DNA of 64,000 nucleotides. It comes from Knufia peltigerae (lineage: Eukaryota; Ascomycota; Eurotiomycetes; Chaetothyriales; Trichomeriaceae). Below are positions 32,049 through 42,593 of this stretch, one piece after another. The position numbers and the translations under genes are program-made. The DNA lies in the NCBI GenBank assembly GCA_030247855.1, contig JAPDRN010000003.1, positions 372,001 through 436,000 of the forward strand, written 5' to 3'. Under the pieces are notes generated by a model, which worked only from the letters and a program-made list of their open reading frames with translations, was not told the DNA's origin and did no database searches. Position 1 is the first letter of the stretch. Every line of letters starts with the position of its first letter.

Positions 32049-34451
32049 TCAATAACCTCTTCTCGTTCTCGGACCTGCAATATGTGATCCAGAAGATCCG
32101 AAAGCCCAGTCGTTCGAAAAGCCCCCTCTCCCGGTCCCAGGACGATCGCTCAGTGTTAACCCGTCCATACCGAGGTTACTCCTATCGGACTGTGCAGTCC
32201 CTGAACGCTTGGATTGACCTCTAGTAGATCGTGGTGTGCTCTTCCCCAACCCCGGAGCATCAAATCGCTGCCTGCTGGTCCTCGGTGTGGTCCATTCTGG
32301 CACTGTAGATGTTGTTGCAATGGACGCTTTGCTTTCAGTTGAGTCGCTTGAATCTTTCCGGTTCAGCACAGGCCTCTGCAGGGAGGCATCCTGCTGGATG
32401 GTGGAGCATGGAGCACCGGATGTGAGGTGCAACGGCCCTCGATTTGATACCCTGGGTGGATTGTCGTTCTTTGAATTGTTCATTTGCAAGAACTCCTGAG
32501 GCAACAGCAAAGCTACCGCAGCGATCGCCAACTTCGTCCAAAGGTCCCGAAGAAGCTCGCCAAAGGGTTCACGAAGCATAGACACTCCGATCAAGAAACT
32601 TGCTTCGAGTGCATATGCGAGTAGCCTCAAGAATTGACCCTGAACTCCGCGCTCGGCTATGTGGAGTACTAGGTGACCGATCGGTACAAAGGTACTGGAG
32701 AGCACGACTAAATAACCGAACCTCGAGGATTCGACGACAATGACTGCCTCGAACATCCACACCGCTACCGACATCAGGATCGCGAAGAACGAGAGACCAC
32801 TGAAGATCGCACAGAAGGAGGCTCGCTGAGACGGAGCTAAGGCCTCAGGCGTAGAGGCTGTATGAGTGACGTCTCTTGAAGGTTCGTTTCTTGATCTCGT
32901 TGTTGCACTCGGCGAATCTATTGACTGGTCCTTGAGGGAAAATACCGATCCGAATATGTTTTCCAATCCAGTATCTGCTTCCTTTGGAAAGAACTTTGGC
33001 GGAGCCATGGTCTCACCAGGTGAGTCTTGGTGACGGCTCGGTACGGCTGACTTTGCAGGCCGATCGAAGAAGCCCGGTGGTATTCCAATGGCCTCTTTAG
33101 TCTCTGGTTCCTTTCCACCCATATCTGAGCGCAAACCCCGTGCGTTGAGAGCTGGCAACTTGCCGTAAAAAGGACTCGGGTTGGTAGACTGGTATCGAAT
33201 ACTCTTCAACTCGGGTCGGAACGTCTGTTGGGTCGGAGTCCAGTCCATCGAATCCCCACCATCTTCCGGAGGAGTGGGTGGCCTCCATGCGTGATATGTC
33301 GATTGCTGTGCAGTGGCAAGGTTTCCAAAGTTGAAAGCTTGGCTTTGACCAGTCTGTGTATTCTCGTCGGGATGTTCTGGAGGAACAAATTGGTCTTGAG
33401 AAAGGAGAGGAGCGGGATCATCTTGCCAATTGACCGGCGGAAGACTCTTAATCTTCACTATGCCAAAGACAGACCATCCGGCGATGATTGCAATCGCGAC
33501 GGCAAAGCAAGCATGTAGCATAGCTGAAAGTCTCACGTCTAAATGCACATGGAACATGAAGATCCACGCACTGAAGCGTAGGCCTAGAAGAGCCATCTGG
33601 ACCAGATAGAACTCATATAGTCCAGACAGGCTTCCTTCGTTGTTGGACAGCTTGTGTTGCCATTTTGGATTCCACCAGATGCAGAGCAAGCTGACCGCTA
33701 GCGACAATCCAACAAATGGCTCCAGCCCATCGAGGCACTGCGAGGAATAGACGCGACGTTCGTAACATTCCCGCGGGCTAAGTATCTGCCCAGAGGACTT
33801 TTCGATGACCTGCGACCCATAGAGATGCCAGCCCAATTGCACAACGAGGCTGAGAAAGTATCCAATGCCTGCGGCACTAACCAAAAGACTTCTCCATCCA
33901 AGCCGGCTCCCAATCCGTCTCTGTCTTGACTTTTCCAAAACACGCCGGAGATGATCACTTCTCGCATGATAAGTCGCTTGATGCAGCTTGGCCCTAACTT
34001 TCGGCTCGCAGCGCGCACAACACTGGGGATAGCGTTTTTCAAGTCCATTTTTGTACGCAGGGAACTCGGCCTCCAATTTCTCGTAATCGGGGTGGTCGGG
34101 TTCGGGGAGGAATTGAGAGAGGTTGTAGGTGTATAGCTGCTGATTCTTCACACACGTCGAGCAGAATATTGAGTCGGCCGGCGAGGAGCCGTTGTTGAGC
34201 GGATCGACAATGACAGGCTGAGCGAATCGCTGCGCGGGCGCTGACTCTTCGACGGGGACGTCTGCAATCTCGCCATTCTCGAGAATAGTCAGTAGGGAAC
34301 CTCAGCAGGAGGGATGGGCTCAACATACCTCGTCAAAGAAATTCACGGCAAGACAGTGTTCGCACTGGAACTTGCGACCATCCTTCTTGCTATGTTTCAA
34401 TCTCTTGCCGCAGTAGTGGCAGTCTAGGCGCTGGCGTAGTGATACTGGCAT
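32049..34451 (-). CDS. inner nuclear membrane protein Ima1 (TMEM201/Samp1 homologue)
   Basis: Two exons on the minus strand, 34451-34329 and 34277-32049, with a 51-nt GT-AG intron in phase 0 (gtatgt...ctcgag), 783 residues. Exon 1 supplies the Ima1 N-terminal zinc module: CHYCGKRL...CEHC near residues 11-33. Exon 2 adds further CxxC pairs (IFCSTC and CCARC). Several membrane segments follow, two to four in the first half and another group after residue 500, separated by a long Ser/Pro-rich loop; the C-terminus is Ser/Arg-rich. In Schizosaccharomyces pombe Ima1 is an inner nuclear envelope protein that helps couple chromatin to the cytoskeleton and keeps the envelope sound. The frame in exon 2 alone lacks the first zinc pair, so the spliced start is needed. 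It diverges from ALG14 at 516 bp. Confidence 0.88.
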
Positions 34452-34967
34452 GATGCCGCATGATCAATGTCCAAGTTGACTTGCCTCCAGCGACAGTATT
34501 TCTAGGGATGAGTTGCCATGAGGTCTTTGTTTCTGGTCCTTCAAAACACCGGGTTGTGAATTGGATGCCTTTCGAGAGATCACAACTGATTTCCTTAATT
34601 GGTCTAGCGTGGATCTCGGGTCAACCACCAGTATCTCCGACCAAAAGAACAGCGTTTGCGATCGTTACATGTCGCTACAACAGCTGGACATCTACCTACG
34701 TAGGGATGCAATATGCGAACAATCGACACAGACTACCTTGACAAGGACGAGAGCAAGGACTGGGAGGTGAGCTGGAAAAGATACTGTGCATTTCCTTCAA
34801 CTGGATTCGACGCTCGAGGATTCGACTATAATATTCACTTTCAGTACAAACTCCCAGTGCCAAACGAAACCACTGCCATCAACATTACCACCAGATGATT
34901 TGGATCAACACAACACAATCCCAAGAAGTATTGTGAGAGAACAACAGAGACAAGCCTCGATTCAGAA
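34452..34967. promoter_or_regulatory. divergent promoter region of IMA1 and ALG14
   Basis: 516 bp between the two ATGs. Short frames in the plus direction (34460-34900) show no domain and are read as leader sequence. No specific motif is named. Confidence 0.45.
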
Positions 34968-35882
34968 ATGGACTCCCATTGGGCTCAGATGGATGGATCT
35001 CCTGACGCTGGGCCCTCATCCGGGACAGACAATCCGCTCTCAGCAACCACCTCTTTCTTGACCGCCAGCCACGTCCTGGTCGCTCTACTGGTAACGATTG
35101 TTATCGTTCTGAACATCATCTTCTTCCGCCTCGTCAGCGTTCTCTCGCGCCCAGCACCTTCTTCGCGACCACAGCCATCCCCATCGAATCCCACACACAT
35201 CCTCATCGTTCTCGGCTCAGGCGGCCACACGGCCGAGATGCTCAACATCCTCTCCCAAGCGCCCTGCCTCCAGCTCGACTTTACGTATCGCACCTATGTC
35301 GTGTCATCGGGTGACGCCTTTTCGGCCTTGAAAGCACACGAGTTTGAAAAATCGCTCCTTGCCGATCTCTCGTCCACCCCTGGAATCACCATCCCCGACG
35401 ACACATCGACGAACTACGACGTCGTCACGGTCCCCCGAGCGAGGCGGGTCCATCAAAGTATCCTCACGGCACCCTGGACGAGCCTGAAGTGTCTGTTGGA
35501 CTGCATCGATGTCTTAAAGGGCAGGCACCGAGACTTGAAAACTCCAAGTGGGCGGCAGCGTGGATACCCCGACCTGATCATGACCAACGGCCCAGGCACG
35601 GGCGTCATTGTCGTGATTGCCTCCGTCATTCTGTTGTTCTTTGGGTGTTCTGGTCCTCGGCAACGCCAAGGTGAAGGCGAAAAGGGCCCGCACCAAGCAA
35701 ACTCCTTTGCGCACGGCGGCCAGATGAGGACCATCTTCATTGAAAGCTTCGCCAGAGTCAAGACGTTGAGTTTGAGTGGACGATTGCTGAAACCCTTGGT
35801 CCACCGATTCATAGTGCAGTGGCCGGATCTGGCGAAATCGCAAAATAACAATGCCGAATACATCGGTCCATTGGTTACGTAG
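34968..35882 (+). CDS. ALG14: UDP-GlcNAc transferase subunit Alg14
   Basis: Intronless, 304 residues. One membrane helix near 32-55 (SHVLVALLVTIVIVLNIIFF) anchors the protein in the ER. The Rossmann-type half-glycosyltransferase begins at HILIVLGSGGHTAEML. Further Alg14 blocks are YRTYVVSSGD, a conserved TVPRARRVHQS, DLIMTNGPGTG, the IFIESFARVKTLSLSG stretch and a terminal VQWPDL...EYIGPLV. Alg14 recruits the catalytic Alg13 to the cytosolic ER face to add the second GlcNAc of the lipid-linked oligosaccharide. The loop after the second hydrophobic stretch (CSGPRQRQGEGEKGPHQANS) is longer than in yeast Alg14 (237 residues), as is the N-terminus. Confidence 0.94.
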   Translation: MDSHWAQMDGSPDAGPSSGTDNPLSATTSFLTASHVLVALLVTIVIVLNIIFFRLVSVLSRPAPSSRPQPSPSNPTHILIVLGSGGHTAEMLNILSQAPCLQLDFTYRTYVVSSGDAFSALKAHEFEKSLLADLSSTPGITIPDDTSTNYDVVTVPRARRVHQSILTAPWTSLKCLLDCIDVLKGRHRDLKTPSGRQRGYPDLIMTNGPGTGVIVVIASVILLFFGCSGPRQRQGEGEKGPHQANSFAHGGQMRTIFIESFARVKTLSLSGRLLKPLVHRFIVQWPDLAKSQNNNAEYIGPLVT

Positions 35883-36502
35883 CACAAAAGATCAAGCACG
35901 CAGCTCCCGGACAGGAGGTCTAGTAAAAAGAAAATACATGCATGATACAATGAGTCCACCGAAATTGTTTTGTTGCGACAGAATAGAAACTAACCAGAGC
36001 TGCCGGTATCCAATACCTTGGTGACGGAATCATAATACAGAGCTGATTTTGGATATTGTAGTGGTATGTATACATGTGCCATTGAGGTCTCAGCGCCCCC
36101 ATCACAGGATTCGGCCTTTCCTGACGTTCTTTCAGAACCTAGCATAGAGCTCGCTGAACGCTGTCACCCTAAGATCCGACGAGAAAAGCCTCTTGGAGCA
36201 GACGGCGTAGATCCATTTTGAGACTTAATGTCCCATATGCCAATGTCAGCCAGCTCACATGACGTGGCCTGACCCTTTGCGGTTCACCAGTGTAGCTCTC
36301 CATTGCGAGCCCTTTGAGGCTACGTTGGACACTGAGGATCGTCAAGAGCGCCTTGAGCAACAGTTGGCAAGGACACAGACAGAGTGACGCATTTCCTGAT
36401 CCGAACGAATGACATACCCACAGGGAGTACAGACTGGTCGTTTGTCGGGACGCAAGATCGCACGTCTTGTTGCTCATGCCCGACGATCTAAACGATCTAA
36501 AT
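35883..36502. other. convergent spacer between ALG14 and MRPL40
   Basis: 3' regions of both neighbours. Overlapping open frames without domains. Nothing else seen. Confidence 0.5.
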
Positions 36503-37671
36503 TCATATTGTCGCCGCATTCCTGGGTGCCTTCTGCTTCAAGACTTCCTCGATGAGGCTCAAAGTTTGATCGCTCACACCCTTCTCTTTAATCTGTGCGG
36601 CTCTCTCAGCTGCCAGGCGCTTCTTTTCCAGAGCGAGTTCGTCCTTTGGCGTTGTGACTTTTCTCTCCGTATACCAACTTGCTCTTGCATCTTCGAGAAT
36701 CTTCATACGAACATAGTCATCCTCATGCCACTTTCTGTTGGGCGAATACCTATCTTTTCTGAGCTCGTCCATGATGCCTGGTCGGAGAGGTGCTGTATAC
36801 AGGGATGGTGTGAATGTCGGTGCCTCGACGTCGAGACGGAGTGTGTCGCCGTCGTAAGCTTGATAGGTCGGCCCATCATCCTCGGGCCATGGAATTTCGA
36901 TGTCTTCGCCAGCGATGTACCTAGTATGCCGAGGAAGTTGACTGTAGGGCATTCGTTGGAAATATGGCGCTCCATAGCGGATGTGTTTTACAATAACGTC
37001 ACGACTGCGGCCTGTCGCCTCATCGACAAGTTTGTGCACCAGACGTACTGTGTCAATAGGGACCGGAAGAGGTGCAGACATGACGGGTCGGGTCTCGCGC
37101 TGTTTCGTGCCAACTGGGGTTTCCATATCGGCCTGTGGTCACACTCAGTCTATTGTTCGCTGTTTTTGCCCTCTCGCGAATTGTGGGAAACTGTGGGCGC
37201 TATACATACCACGTTTATCCCTTCAATGGTGATTTCTTTCCTTTCCCGATGAACTTCGATGACCTCGCCGATCCGGCCGAGGATACCTTGATGGCCACCG
37301 ACGACGCATACGCGATCCCCAACCACAATGTTTCCTTCGTTGCCAAAACCTTCAAGCTCTTCCTCCTCGTTCTTGGGACCTTTCAAGGCTCGCTCGGGGA
37401 AGGGAGGGCCATCGTGGAGCAGTAAGCTCGCGGCGCCGTATGTCTCTGCTTTCTCGGCAACATTGCGTTTCGGTGCCAGGGGGCCAGCGAGCCAGTCCTC
37501 CCTGCGGTTCTTACGCTCGTCTTTGACATACTTTCGCCTCACCTTTTCAATCTGGATCTGTCTGAGGTCGTGCTCGCGCCAGGCGGATTTGAGGTCCTTG
37601 AGGTTCTTCCTGCGCTCGGCTTTCAGGGCTTGGTTTCGGGCCTGGAGGTTTATACGAAGAATTTTCTGCAT
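36503..37671 (-). CDS. MRPL40: mitochondrial large-subunit ribosomal protein uL24m (Mrpl40)
   Basis: Two exons on the minus strand, 37671-37210 and 37132-36503, with a 77-nt GT-AG intron in phase 0, 363 residues. Strongly basic N-terminus (MQKILRINLQARNQALKAERR) fits both import and rRNA binding. The KOW module lies at 117-150 (VGDRVCVVGGHQGILGRIGEV), and splicing completes the family block EGINV-ADME. The fungal C-terminal extension (about 160-363) contains the MPYSQLPRHTRYIAGED and IPWPEDD stretches typical of mitochondrial uL24. It works near the exit tunnel of the mitoribosome. The ATG at 37671 is used because sequence just upstream ends in a possible acceptor (tctacag), so an extra 5' exon is conceivable but not required. 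Confidence 0.9.
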
Positions 37672-38771
37672 TCTGCCGGGTTGGTGGAAGGGCGTCCTGT
37701 AGAAATGGAGCTGTGTGCACCGAGGTCAGTTGTGCAAGTCGAACACAGGCACGAAATTGCCCGTGGAACCAACGAGTGGAAGGGTGAGTTGGATCAGGCC
37801 ATAAGCACTCGTTGCAGGTCTCGGATCGAAAGAATGGGCAAGTAAAGATCTGTCGGCTGCTCTAGAAACTGGATACCTCTGGTCGACGGGTCAATAGAAT
37901 GTACTCGGAGAAAAGTCGCAAGGGCCTTCTTATTCGTATCACAAGCTCCGCTGCTGAGAATAATTTTGAACTTGACTCGTCGGTCACGTGCTACGGCCAT
38001 CTCTCTACCAAAAAAATAACTCCCTACCTTTATGCTCGTCCTCTTATATTGACTACGGAGGTTTACGAGCACTGTCGAGTCTACTCGAACGAAGCATTGA
38101 GGGACTGACCACGTACGCATTTCTTGGTTTACCCTAGCAACTGACAACTTATAGCACCATTAATGGAGAATTGAATAGTTGGGTATTCCCGCGTAAAGTG
38201 TTTGTTCTCATTGTCCTACTGTCTGTTGATGGACAGGATCATGTCGTTCGCCATCGCTATTAGCACTTCCAAGTAGCTCTCCAGAAAGCTCTCCCTCTCG
38301 TCCACTAAATGTACATTTTCGAAACCGAATCGAATGAGAAGCCCCAACCGCCTTCCCGCGACACCTTGTGAGAAAAGGCCCAATGAGCGAGCGATAATTG
38401 ATAGCCATCCATCATAAAATCTGCTGTCTTTTCGCTAGTGCGGAGACGGTTCTCCTGGTGTACAAGCATTTTGATCTTCGTGAATCAGTAAATGCCCTCC
38501 CGTTACTTTTCATCTCGTTTTGATTCCTTGGGCAATAATGCAGCTCAATGTTGCCTCCACAGCAAGATCTGTGACACATGATGACCATCCCAGCATAAAC
38601 AAAAGAAAACTAAAGTAGAAAAAAATCCGACGCCGTACTGTCTATAATCCGGGTATCGATAAAGAAAAAGTTGAAGGTGGTAGAATAGAAGTGCGTAAAG
38701 GGGTCGTGGAGCCGTTCTTGAACAAGTGACGGTCGTAGAATGGCATTTGGAGGTCGGTGACGAGGATGCCC
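37672..38771. other. spacer upstream of MRPL40 and 3' of the kinase gene
   Basis: 1.1 kb without a supported gene. A CACGTG palindrome inside GGTCACGTGC (37985-37990) lies 314 nt upstream of the MRPL40 start and could be a Cbf1/bHLH site. Confidence 0.45.
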
Positions 38772-41700
38772 TCATCCCTCAGCCCGCGCAGGTTTCTTCG
38801 GTGCGCTCGAGCCCTTCATCATCACCATACCATCGTCATCTGAGTCGTCATAATCTCCATCGTTATCCTGGTATGAGCGGGCAGTCCAATCTTCCAGTGA
38901 TGGAGCTGTAGCAGTCTGCTGGGGGCGACCGTGTTTGATGATAGTGTCTGCAGTGCGCATGAAGTCTGGCTCGAGGTCCTTTCCTCCCGTAGCAGGAGTG
39001 GTCCGATGAGTACTTGCAGACTCTCCATGATAGTAGCCTTCTCCAGGAGGAGAGGACGCGCTGGAAGTCACGCCGAAGCTCGGATTGGACATACTTTGCG
39101 AGACACTGCTATTGCCGTAATCTTCAAGAGACGAAGCAATGGTGCTCGCTGATGGCCCAGCTTCGATTGAGAATGGTGGTGGTTCGTTGGCTAAACGAGT
39201 ACGTTGTTTTTCGAGGAATACAATGTCATCAGGAGACGGAGGGCAGTCATCGGTGACAGGCTCACTCTGTGCTCTAGAAGCGGCCTCAGCAGCAGCTTCG
39301 GCTCGAGAATGCACTTCTTGAATGAGTCTTCGCTGGTTGACTTCCTGGGCGTGTTCAAAGGCGTCTTGACTGGAAGCAGGAGGCGAAAATTTCGAGTTCG
39401 TACGCGGAATACTCATTGCGACCGGCGCTGGAGGAGCTGTATTGTACTCGACTGGTGACATTACAGTCTTCAGAGCTTCCGGCTGTTCGATAGCACCAGC
39501 AGCAGAAGCAGTGCTGATAGCTAGGCTAGGTCCTGCATGACCATCGCCGTCTGACGAGTGGAGACTTGGGGCTGGGGAACGATCAAGATATTGGGATCGG
39601 CGGTCTCGACTGCCTAGCCGGCCAAGTGTCTTCGAGGTACCTTCCCAAAGTCCATCAACCATGGCTTTGAAAGATCTTTCCCCAGCAGCGGTTGGACGTT
39701 CCAGTTCAGGAGCAGTATCTGCATGCGGGAAAGGCAACCTCTGTATCTGTGAAGCTCGGATGGTCTTGACTGAGTCAGCAGTAGACATGGTTGAGATGGC
39801 CCGATCAGGTCCACGAGGCCGACCTTCCCGCTCGAGCATGGTGCTTGACATTGTCAATGGCGCATCTGAGGCCTTTGAGGATGAAGTGAAATACGCTTCC
39901 CGGGGAGAATAGTCGGGACTAGCAGTTTGACTTTGTGCCAGAGGGTGTTCGCCATTTTCTCTCGAAGTTTTCAAGGCTGCAAGGACTTCATCACCTCGCA
40001 ACGAAGACCGGCGTGCGTCCCTGATCTTGTTATCCCGTTCCCCACGGCCAACGGTGCTTGTACTCGAAGGCGATGCGATTGACTCGCTTGAGTGGCTCGC
40101 TGAGGTTGCTGCACTGGGTGCTCGTCTGCGAGTGTTGCTTCGGCCTAGAAGACTGCCTGCGATCCTTCCGGCTGTGTTGAGAGCGCGCTCTATGATGTTT
40201 CTCTTGCCAACGGCATGAGATATCTCTTTCTCATCGACCTCCAATATCATTTTTTTGCTCTCCTTGGCCATTTCCATTGGACCTTTAATCCATTGGTTTG
40301 GATCGGGCATGCCTTCGACCACCCACTCGTGGTTTTTCGCTTCCTCTATAGTCATGCGCTTGGCAGGGTCTTTGACGAGAAGTTTGCGGATCAGATCACG
40401 AACACCGTCAGGGACGGGTTCAAATTTGAGCTCGTAGTCCAGGCGTTTGTTACTATTGATAGTAGATGGGATGTACGACGTTGGCTTGTCTCGTGAAGTG
40501 TCCACAGGTACTAAACGGCTCTTCGGGCAGAATACCTCTGCTTTGCACACAGCTTCATGCAGACCCATTTCGTCGTTGGCGTAGAATGGGAGACGAGCGT
40601 AGACCATGCAATAAAGGGTAATACCCAAAGCCCAGAGATCCAGGGCACCAGTAATCCTAGGACCATTCTCTTCCTCGAACATCGACGGATCCTCGTAGCA
40701 CAGCTCAGGGGCCCAGAACGCTGGTGTACCAACGGATCTGGCTAACTCTTTCTCGTCGTCGAGTGCTGACACATCATTCTCCGTCAGCCTATTCTCAGGA
40801 TCTTCTTCAGTCGTTGGGCGGCCTAGATAGGAGACACCAAAATCTGAGATCTTGACGGTGCCGGTAGCTGATACCAGCAAATTGGCTGGCTTGATGTCCC
40901 TATGGATTATGCCAATGAAGTGCAGAAACTCGAGGCCAGCAAGAGTATCCCGAAATGCCCGGCGTGCCTCTTCCAATGTCAGGGCAGGAACGAAGGAGTG
41001 CTCATCATCAATTTCTTCAAAGTTGAACTCTGATGACATGTGTGAGATGGCACTCGTCGCGATGCTGAATTTCCGAGCCCGATAAGACTCCGGTACATAG
41101 GCACCATACATGCTGCCAGCCAGAGCTGATTCGGCATGGTGGTCATCATTCGAGTTGGTACGACTGGGATTGCTAGAACCAGTATAGAAGTGCCGCGAGG
41201 CCGACCGAGAGATGTCGGAGAGCCCGTCTTCCTCCTCCTCTTCGTCTCCATACTCGAGACTCCAATTTGGAATAGATTGCAGATTCGATGACCGGGATTT
41301 TTCTTGCTGCTCATGGCGCCGCGCAGCCTGGGCAACAATGTACAAGTCTCGCTCTGTAGGCTCGATGGGAACATCAATGCCGACGCGCTCTTGAGAGAAC
41401 CGGTTATTGTTGACAGCTAGGACTTCCCTCACTCCTGGTTTTCTCCATTTGATCTCTCCCTTCTCGACGTACTCGAGTATCAGGTACACTTTATTCTTAG
41501 ATGGGTCGTCGATAACTTCCAGCAGGCTGACCACGTTTGGATGTCTTGCCTTTTTCAAGATGGCGACTTCGCGTTTGGTTCGATCTTCTGGAGCACCTAG
41601 TCGACCGAGTCGTCGCTTTGCTGAATATCTGGGCACAATCTTGACGGCGATCAAAGTTCCTTTTTCAATGTCTCTACCAAGCTTAACTTTTCCATGCTCG

Positions 41701-42593
41701 CCACGGCCGAGCTCCTGAACGATCTCATAATTGTTGATAAATTTATTGCCAGAGAAGGTATCGTGCTCGATCTCGACGGTGTGGGTCTCCTTTGGTGTTT
41801 GGAGATGGTGAAGGTGAGGAGAGAGGTCTGTGAGAGATGAGGCTGATGGCACCCTGGCCTCAGGATTGAAGAGCCCAGGGCTCGACATCGGAGTGTTGTC
41901 AGCAGTCTTTGTGCCCTGAGCACCTTGTTGTCGTTCCCTAGAAGGTCTCCAGGTAGACATTTCGTTGTAGACAAGATTTTGAGCCGGATGAGAGCTTCTT
42001 GTCCGCAATGGAGGGTGAGGTCTTTGTCCAGTGAATTGCGCTTGCAACGCGGCAAAAGACTGATCAGGGTATTTTGGATGGTCCGCGGTGGTGCTAGATA
42101 GTCTTGGGTGTGATGCGGACAGAGACTTAGAGTGAGAGAGCCGGCGCCCACGAATTTGACTTTGTGAGGACCTTGTTGAGAGTTTGCGCTGTACCAGCGA
42201 TACTCCAGGACCAAAGCCGCGTTCATTTTCCAATACAGACAAAGCCTTTAATGAGTTTGACGACGTTTGAGTGGATGAAGGCAATGAACGTTCTGGTCTC
42301 GGCAAGCCAAAACCAGGTGATGCAGCCAGACCTGGGAGAGCTTGCGCATCTAGCCCGTGACCAATATCTTCTTCCACTGTCTCTAGAGGGTCCTGTGCCG
42401 CAAGAGCGGTAGGGGTAGTGCCCTGAGTGCCGGAGTCTCTTCCATCCTGATTTTCCCTTCCACCCCGCTGATTTTCTCTCCCATCGTTGCCAGGTCTATG
42501 CACATTGAGTCCACCTGTAGCCGCTGCAGCCCCCTGGCTGTGGCGCGGCTGCTGAAGATTTGGAGCCCATGTTATACCAATGTTGTCTGACAT
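38772..42593 (-). CDS. CaMKK/Ssp1-Sak1-like serine/threonine protein kinase
   Basis: Intronless, 1273 residues. The kinase domain spans about 289-760: glycine loop GRGEHGKVKLG, ATP lysine K318 in AVKIV, HRDIKPANLL (catalytic D566), DFGVS (D584), activation segment ending GTPAFWAPE, and a closing RMTIEEAKNHEW. An insertion of about 140 residues splits the N-lobe from the rest (about 385-530, with an acidic EEEEEDG patch), as in Schizosaccharomyces pombe Ssp1 and Aspergillus CMKC. These kinases phosphorylate the activation loop of AMPK/Snf1 or CaMK. The N-terminal 280 and C-terminal 500 residues are low-complexity, Ser/Pro-rich and likely regulatory. The ATG at 42593 is the first in frame; the open frame extends 49 codons further without an ATG. 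No calmodulin-binding helix could be confirmed by eye. The next gene upstream is 5.9 kb away. Confidence 0.9.
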   Translation of the reverse strand: MSDNIGITWAPNLQQPRHSQGAAAATGGLNVHRPGNDGRENQRGGRENQDGRDSGTQGTTPTALAAQDPLETVEEDIGHGLDAQALPGLAASPGFGLPRPERSLPSSTQTSSNSLKALSVLENERGFGPGVSLVQRKLSTRSSQSQIRGRRLSHSKSLSASHPRLSSTTADHPKYPDQSFAALQAQFTGQRPHPPLRTRSSHPAQNLVYNEMSTWRPSRERQQGAQGTKTADNTPMSSPGLFNPEARVPSASSLTDLSPHLHHLQTPKETHTVEIEHDTFSGNKFINNYEIVQELGRGEHGKVKLGRDIEKGTLIAVKIVPRYSAKRRLGRLGAPEDRTKREVAILKKARHPNVVSLLEVIDDPSKNKVYLILEYVEKGEIKWRKPGVREVLAVNNNRFSQERVGIDVPIEPTERDLYIVAQAARRHEQQEKSRSSNLQSIPNWSLEYGDEEEEEDGLSDISRSASRHFYTGSSNPSRTNSNDDHHAESALAGSMYGAYVPESYRARKFSIATSAISHMSSEFNFEEIDDEHSFVPALTLEEARRAFRDTLAGLEFLHFIGIIHRDIKPANLLVSATGTVKISDFGVSYLGRPTTEEDPENRLTENDVSALDDEKELARSVGTPAFWAPELCYEDPSMFEEENGPRITGALDLWALGITLYCMVYARLPFYANDEMGLHEAVCKAEVFCPKSRLVPVDTSRDKPTSYIPSTINSNKRLDYELKFEPVPDGVRDLIRKLLVKDPAKRMTIEEAKNHEWVVEGMPDPNQWIKGPMEMAKESKKMILEVDEKEISHAVGKRNIIERALNTAGRIAGSLLGRSNTRRRAPSAATSASHSSESIASPSSTSTVGRGERDNKIRDARRSSLRGDEVLAALKTSRENGEHPLAQSQTASPDYSPREAYFTSSSKASDAPLTMSSTMLEREGRPRGPDRAISTMSTADSVKTIRASQIQRLPFPHADTAPELERPTAAGERSFKAMVDGLWEGTSKTLGRLGSRDRRSQYLDRSPAPSLHSSDGDGHAGPSLAISTASAAGAIEQPEALKTVMSPVEYNTAPPAPVAMSIPRTNSKFSPPASSQDAFEHAQEVNQRRLIQEVHSRAEAAAEAASRAQSEPVTDDCPPSPDDIVFLEKQRTRLANEPPPFSIEAGPSASTIASSLEDYGNSSVSQSMSNPSFGVTSSASSPPGEGYYHGESASTHRTTPATGGKDLEPDFMRTADTIIKHGRPQQTATAPSLEDWTARSYQDNDGDYDDSDDDGMVMMKGSSAPKKPARAEG